From assembly GCA_002343425.1 (NCBI GenBank), contig DDSO01000067.1, positions 11,426 to 28,712 of the forward strand: a stretch of DNA of 17,287 bases, in the 5' to 3' direction. Made by a program: the position numbers and the translations under genes. This document shows positions 13,737 through 17,287 of this stretch, in pieces. The notes below the pieces were generated by a model. That model was not told the origin of the DNA and did no database searches. It saw only the letters and a list, made by a program, of their open reading frames with translations. Numbering within the stretch: position 1 is the first letter of the stretch; every line of letters starts with the position of its first letter. Source of the stretch: Brevundimonas sp. UBA2388. GTDB lineage: Bacteria > Pseudomonadota > Alphaproteobacteria > Caulobacterales > Caulobacteraceae.

Positions 13737-14522
13737 ATGCGCCGTCTTCTGCTGTCCGCCGCCGCCCTGCTGATGCTGACCGGCTGCGTCATGGTCGTGT
13801 CGAACGACGAGGATGAGGCGGCCTGGTCCGGCAATGTTGAATGGGGCGCTGACGCGGAGGGCCACTATGCGGCGGCCATCGCGGATCCGCGCCGTCCGGC
13901 GGACGAGGTGGCCCGTGATGATCTGAGGAAGCCGGCCGCCATGCTCGCCTTCGGTGGGGTGGAACCCGGAGACCGGATCGCGGACATCCGGCCGGAGGAG
14001 GGTTATTTCACCCGCCTGTTCGCCCATGTCGTGGGCGACAACGGCCGTGTCTACGCCTTCGTGCCGACCCGCACCGCCGCGCGCGAGACGCCGTTGGCCC
14101 GGGGCCTGGCCGAAACCTATGCGAATGTCACGGCCCTGGAGGGCGCGCTGGACACCATGAGCTTCCCGGAGCCGCTGGACGCGGTCTTCATGGTGCAGGA
14201 GTACCATGACTTCCATATCCCGGCCTTCGGCGTGGATGTGAGCCGGATGAACCGGGCCGTCTACGACGCCCTGAAACCCGGCGGCTACTATATCGTCATC
14301 GACCATGCCGGACGGCCGGGTACCGGCATCGGTGAGGTCCAGACCCTGCACCGGATCGAGGGTGAGTTCCTGCGGCGGGAGGTCGAGGCCGCGGGCTTCA
14401 TCTACGAAGGCGAGAGCGACGCCATTCGCAATCCGGCCGACGATCGCACGATCAATGTCTTCGATGCGGCCATCCGTGGCCGCACCGATCAGTTCGTCTA
14501 TCGATTCCGCAAGCCGGGCTGA
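13737..14522 (+). CDS. Methyltransferase-like lipoprotein, first of three paralogues
   Basis: 261 aa. Lipoprotein signal peptide with lipobox LTGC and Cys17, so the mature protein should be anchored at the envelope, outside the cytoplasm. The body has a class I methyltransferase-like order: LRKPAAMLAFGGVEPGD, motif I DIRPEEGYFTRLF (83-95), EYHDFH at 155-160, LKPGGYYIVIDH at 179-190, LHRI and the end RGRTDQFVYRFRKPG. It resembles the predicted-methyltransferase group COG4798. The SAM loop, glycine-rich in the other two copies, is PEEG here, so SAM binding is doubtful. GGGAG stands 7 bp before the ATG; an upstream extension of the frame overlaps the HIBCH gene and is rejected. Confidence 0.8.
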   Translation: MRRLLLSAAALLMLTGCVMVVSNDEDEAAWSGNVEWGADAEGHYAAAIADPRRPADEVARDDLRKPAAMLAFGGVEPGDRIADIRPEEGYFTRLFAHVVGDNGRVYAFVPTRTAARETPLARGLAETYANVTALEGALDTMSFPEPLDAVFMVQEYHDFHIPAFGVDVSRMNRAVYDALKPGGYYIVIDHAGRPGTGIGEVQTLHRIEGEFLRREVEAAGFIYEGESDAIRNPADDRTINVFDAAIRGRTDQFVYRFRKPG

Positions 14523-14587
14523 CGCCGACGGGGGTTCAGTCTAGCTTGCGCCATCAGCGCCCGCGTGGCGCCATGGGAGATCCCGCG

Positions 14588-15358
14588 ATGCGCCGTTCCG
14601 TCATTCTGGCCGCCGTGGCGGTGATGAGCCTGTCGGCCCTCGGCTGTATGGCGGGGATGGGCGCCCCGTCCGCGCCCATGCTGCCGGCCGACTACGCCGC
14701 GGCCCTTGCGGATCCGGTCCGGCCCGCCGACGACCGCGCGCGCGACGAGGCGCGCCGCACCGCCGAGACCCTGGCCTTCGCCCAGGTCCGGCCGGGGCAG
14801 AAGGTCGCCGACATGATCATCGGCGGCGGCTATTTCACCCGAGTCTTCGCCGCCTCTGTCGGGCCGGAAGGCCGGGTGACGGCCTGGCAGCCTGCGGAGT
14901 TCATCGCCTTCCAGGCCAGCTATGGCGACAGCCTGACGGCGGTCGACGCCCTCGCCAATGTCGACGGCATCCGCTCACCGATCGCCACGCCGGACTTCCC
15001 GGCGGGTCTGGATCTGGTGTTCACGGCCCAGAACTATCACGACCTGCATCTGAGCATTGCCCCGCCCGACACGGCGTCGCGGGTCAACACGGCCGTGTTT
15101 CAGGCCCTGAAGCCGGGCGGTCTCTATGTCGTCATCGACCACCATGCCGTGGCCGGTTCGCCGCTGACGTCGGCCACTTCGGTGCACCGGATCGACATCG
15201 AGGCGGTCAAGCGCGAGGTTCTGGCCGCCGGCTTTGTGCTCGATGCTGAAAGTGACATTCTCGCCAACGCCGCCGACCCCCTGACGGCCAATGTCTTTGA
15301 CGGCTCCATACGGGGGCGGACCAGCCAGTTCATGCTTCGCTTCCGCAAGCCGGGCTGA
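14588..15358 (+). CDS. Methyltransferase-like lipoprotein, second paralogue
   Basis: 256 aa. Lipobox ALGC with Cys20. Same domain order as its neighbours: ARRTAETLAFAQVRPGQ, motif I DMIIGGGYFTRVF (75-87, a good glycine loop), AQNYHDLH near 147-154, LKPGGLYVVIDHH at 174-186, VHRID and the end RGRTSQFMLRFRKPG, identical in its last five residues to the other copies. ATG 14588 is preferred because GGGAGA lies about 8 bp upstream and the signal peptide begins there. ATG 14573 is in frame. It lies 65 bp after paralogue one and 4 bp before paralogue three. The reaction and substrate are unknown. Confidence 0.82.
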   Translation: MRRSVILAAVAVMSLSALGCMAGMGAPSAPMLPADYAAALADPVRPADDRARDEARRTAETLAFAQVRPGQKVADMIIGGGYFTRVFAASVGPEGRVTAWQPAEFIAFQASYGDSLTAVDALANVDGIRSPIATPDFPAGLDLVFTAQNYHDLHLSIAPPDTASRVNTAVFQALKPGGLYVVIDHHAVAGSPLTSATSVHRIDIEAVKREVLAAGFVLDAESDILANAADPLTANVFDGSIRGRTSQFMLRFRKPG

Positions 15359-15362
15359 GGCC

Positions 15363-16115
15363 GTGCGCCGTTCCGCCCTGATCCTCGTCGCCCTTCTGGC
15401 CTTCGCCGCACCGACTTCGGCGCAGGAGGTGGGGCTCCACATCCTCGCGTCCGTCGCCAGCGCCGATCGCCCGGCCGCGGACCGGGAACGGGACGCGCTG
15501 CGCAAGCCGGCCGAGGTGCTCGCCTTCGCCGGGGTGCGCGAGGGCTGGCGGGTCGGGGAGTATATGCCGGGCGCGGGCTATTTCACCCGTATCCTCGCCC
15601 GTGCGGTCGGTCCTGGAGGTCATGTGCTGGCGTATCAGCCGGCCGAGATCGTGCGGATGCGGCCGGCCTTTCTGGCCGAGATCGAGGCGGCTGCGGCTGA
15701 ACCCGGTATGGGCCAGGTCAGCGTGGTCTCGGCCGCGACCCGCGACTTCGCCGCACCGGAACCGCTGGACCTGGTCTTCACGGTCCAGAACTACCACGAC
15801 CTGTACGGCCCGTTCGCTGCGGAGGGCACGGGCGCCGCTTTTGACCGGGCGGTGTTCGCGGCGCTGAAGCCGGGCGGCGTCTATCTGGTGGTCGACCACC
15901 ATGCCGCCGGCGCAACGGGTTTGAGCGGCGCGGGACAGCAGCACCGAATCGAACGGCAGGCGGCCGTCGACGCCATCACCGCCGCGGGCTTCGTGCTGGA
16001 TGGCGAAAGCGATCTGCTCGCCAATCCCGACGATCCGCTGACCGCCAGCGTGTTCGACCCCTCGGTCCGCGGGCGCACCAGCCAGTTCATGTTGAGATTC
16101 CGGAAGCCCGGCTGA
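15363..16115 (+). CDS. Exported methyltransferase-like protein, third paralogue
   Basis: 250 aa. Type I signal peptide with likely cleavage after Ala20 (APTSA/QEVG) and no lipobox Cys, so a soluble periplasmic protein is expected. Motif I region EYMPGAGYFTRIL (66-78), VQNYHDLYG at 141-149, LKPGGVYLVVDHH at 168-180, QHRIER and the end RGRTSQFMLRFRKPG. Very close to paralogue two in its C-terminal third. GTG start 4 bp after the previous stop; GAGG overlaps that stop but is only 2 bp from the GTG, so translation is probably coupled. Family as for paralogue two; function unknown. Confidence 0.82.
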   Translation: MRRSALILVALLAFAAPTSAQEVGLHILASVASADRPAADRERDALRKPAEVLAFAGVREGWRVGEYMPGAGYFTRILARAVGPGGHVLAYQPAEIVRMRPAFLAEIEAAAAEPGMGQVSVVSAATRDFAAPEPLDLVFTVQNYHDLYGPFAAEGTGAAFDRAVFAALKPGGVYLVVDHHAAGATGLSGAGQQHRIERQAAVDAITAAGFVLDGESDLLANPDDPLTASVFDPSVRGRTSQFMLRFRKPG

Positions 16116-16192
16116 GCAATTTCGCGCGCAGTGCTGGCGAGAGCGCGGACGAGCGGCTAACCCTCCCGCCAACGCATTCGGGAGACGACGCC

Positions 16193-17098
16193 ATGACCCA
16201 CAAGATCGCCTTCATCGGCCTCGGCAACATGGGCGGAGGCATGGCCGCCAACCAGGCGAAGGCCGGGCACGCCGTCGCGGCCTTCGACCTGTCGCAGGCC
16301 GCGCTGGAACGCGCCGCCACGGCAGGCTGCACGCCGGTTGGATCGGTCGCCGAGGCGGTCAAGGATGCGGATGTCGTCATCACCATGCTGCCCGCGGGGC
16401 CGCATGTGCTGAAGGTCTATTCGGAACAGATCATCGGCGCGGCGCCGACCTCGGCCCTGTTGCTCGACTGTTCGACCATCGACGTGGACACGGCGCGCAA
16501 GGTGGCCGGACTGGCGAAGGATGCGGGCTACGCCTTCGCCGACGCCCCGGTCTCGGGCGGGACGATGGCGGCGGACGCCGGGACCCTGGCCTTCATGGTC
16601 GGCTGCGACGAGCCCGACTTTGCCCGCATCGAGGCGGCGCTTGAGCCGATGAGCCGCGCCACTTTCCGCGCCGGCGATCACGGGGCGGGGCAGGCGGCCA
16701 AGATCTGCAACAACATGATCCTCGGCATCACCATGCTGGGCACGTGCGAAGCCATCGGCCTGGCCGAAAAGCTGGGTCTGGACCCGGTGAAGATGTTCGA
16801 CATCGTCGCCAAGTCGTCGGGCCAGAGCTGGTCGACGACGACCTACTATCCCTGGCCCGGGCCGGTGCTGACGGCGCCGTCGAACCGCAACTATGACGGC
16901 GGTTTCGCCGCCGCCATGATGCTGAAGGACCTCAAACTGGCCCAGGACGCGGCGGCCAAGGTCGGCGCGAGCACCCCGCTGGGGGCCCAGACGGAAGCCC
17001 TCTTCCAGATGTTCAACGGACTCGGCTACGGCGGTCGCGACTTCTCCGCCATCCTGCAGATGCTGCGCGGCAAGTTGGACGATTTGCCGAAGGGCTAG
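16193..17098 (+). CDS. mmsB: 3-hydroxyisobutyrate dehydrogenase
   Basis: Oxidises 3-hydroxyisobutyrate to methylmalonate semialdehyde with NAD+, the step after the HIBCH product. 301 aa, normal for the beta-hydroxyacid dehydrogenase family. Rossmann motif FIGLGNMGGGMA at 7-18, substrate motif DAPVSGGTMAA at 117-127, catalytic Lys170 in GAGQAAKICNN, and a C-terminal block MLKDLKLAQDAA with the HIBADH-type YPWPGP and GYGGRDFSAIL. ATG has GGGAG 9 bp upstream. It is separated from the third paralogue by 77 bp, so it may also have its own promoter. Confidence 0.93.
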   Translation: MTHKIAFIGLGNMGGGMAANQAKAGHAVAAFDLSQAALERAATAGCTPVGSVAEAVKDADVVITMLPAGPHVLKVYSEQIIGAAPTSALLLDCSTIDVDTARKVAGLAKDAGYAFADAPVSGGTMAADAGTLAFMVGCDEPDFARIEAALEPMSRATFRAGDHGAGQAAKICNNMILGITMLGTCEAIGLAEKLGLDPVKMFDIVAKSSGQSWSTTTYYPWPGPVLTAPSNRNYDGGFAAAMMLKDLKLAQDAAAKVGASTPLGAQTEALFQMFNGLGYGGRDFSAILQMLRGKLDDLPKG

Positions 17099-17287
17099 GC
17101 CTCGTCCGGTCGGGACGGCAGAGCGTTCCGAGCGCGGCCCAAATACCTGCGAACCGTTATCAATTAAGGGTTTGCGGCGTTTTGTCCGGTCGGTTTCATG
17201 GACAAATCGGCCCGATCAGCGCATCACGCGGCAAGGATTTCGCCGCCAGCAGAGCTGTCAGTTTGTTCGACTACCAGGCCGCATTCC
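17099..17287. other. Right-edge region, no assigned gene
   Basis: An AT-richer patch at 17156-17175 suggests a promoter for a gene that starts near the edge. One plus-strand frame is open from a TTG at 17182 to the end and reads protein-like (SASRGKDFAASRAVSLFDYQ), but it has no clear ribosome site. An ATG at 17198 opens another frame with less natural sequence. I do not assign a gene. Confidence 0.3.

Noticed and set aside
17198..17287. A gene starting at ATG 17198
   Set aside because: Only 30 codons are visible, the ribosome site is weak and the sequence is less protein-like than the neighbouring frame; not enough to decide.
1..17287. CRISPR array, insertion sequence or transposon
   Set aside because: I saw no regularly spaced repeats, no transposase sequence and no terminal inverted repeats with target duplications; the only mobile DNA seen is the integrase element.

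Overview
The window is GC-rich alphaproteobacterial chromosome, most likely from the Caulobacterales (Brevundimonas-like). This is inferred from the Caulobacter-style native tRNA-Ser, the rlpA-tmk-holB-tatD gene run and the protein sequences. It was read by eye without database searches. It holds three parts: a chromosomal gene edge (1-1049), a small integrated element (1050-5142), and a long block of housekeeping and catabolic genes (5143-17287).

Left edge: the N-terminal 217 codons of a minus-strand polyphosphate kinase 2, followed by about 350 bases without a gene. Next comes the 3' half of a minus-strand tRNA-Ser(UGA). Its 5' half lies about 4.1 kb away at 5125-5167. The two acceptor strands pair perfectly, and an identical 18-bp anticodon-arm sequence marks both junctions.

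Integrated element (about 4.08 kb): a tyrosine recombinase with all six catalytic residues, an AlpA/Xis-like winged-helix protein, an Ala/Arg-rich coiled-coil protein, a Rep_1-like rolling-circle initiator homologue (degenerate His motif, probable 3' frameshift), a 95-residue unknown and a membrane-anchored 222-residue unknown. Paired GTCCC repeats in 10-bp phase lie near both ends and look like integrase arm sites. The most striking feature is a complete, sequence-divergent tRNA-Ser(UGA) just inside the right end. It lies on the same strand as the broken native gene, 33 bp beyond the junction, and has its own terminator. The element seems to break a tRNA gene and supply a replacement, rather than rebuild the native gene as most tRNA-targeting elements do.

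Right block, plus strand: rlpA, tmk, holB, tatD, an MBL-fold hydrolase and a secreted alpha/beta hydrolase. From tmk to the hydrolase each stop overlaps the next start by 4 nt, so this is a tight operon. hemB lies on the other strand, tail to tail with the hydrolase. Then come valine-degradation genes: an isobutyryl-CoA dehydrogenase-like enzyme, 3-hydroxyisobutyryl-CoA hydrolase and 3-hydroxyisobutyrate dehydrogenase. Three tandem paralogues of an exported methyltransferase-like protein sit between the last two; two are predicted lipoproteins and one carries a cleavable signal peptide.
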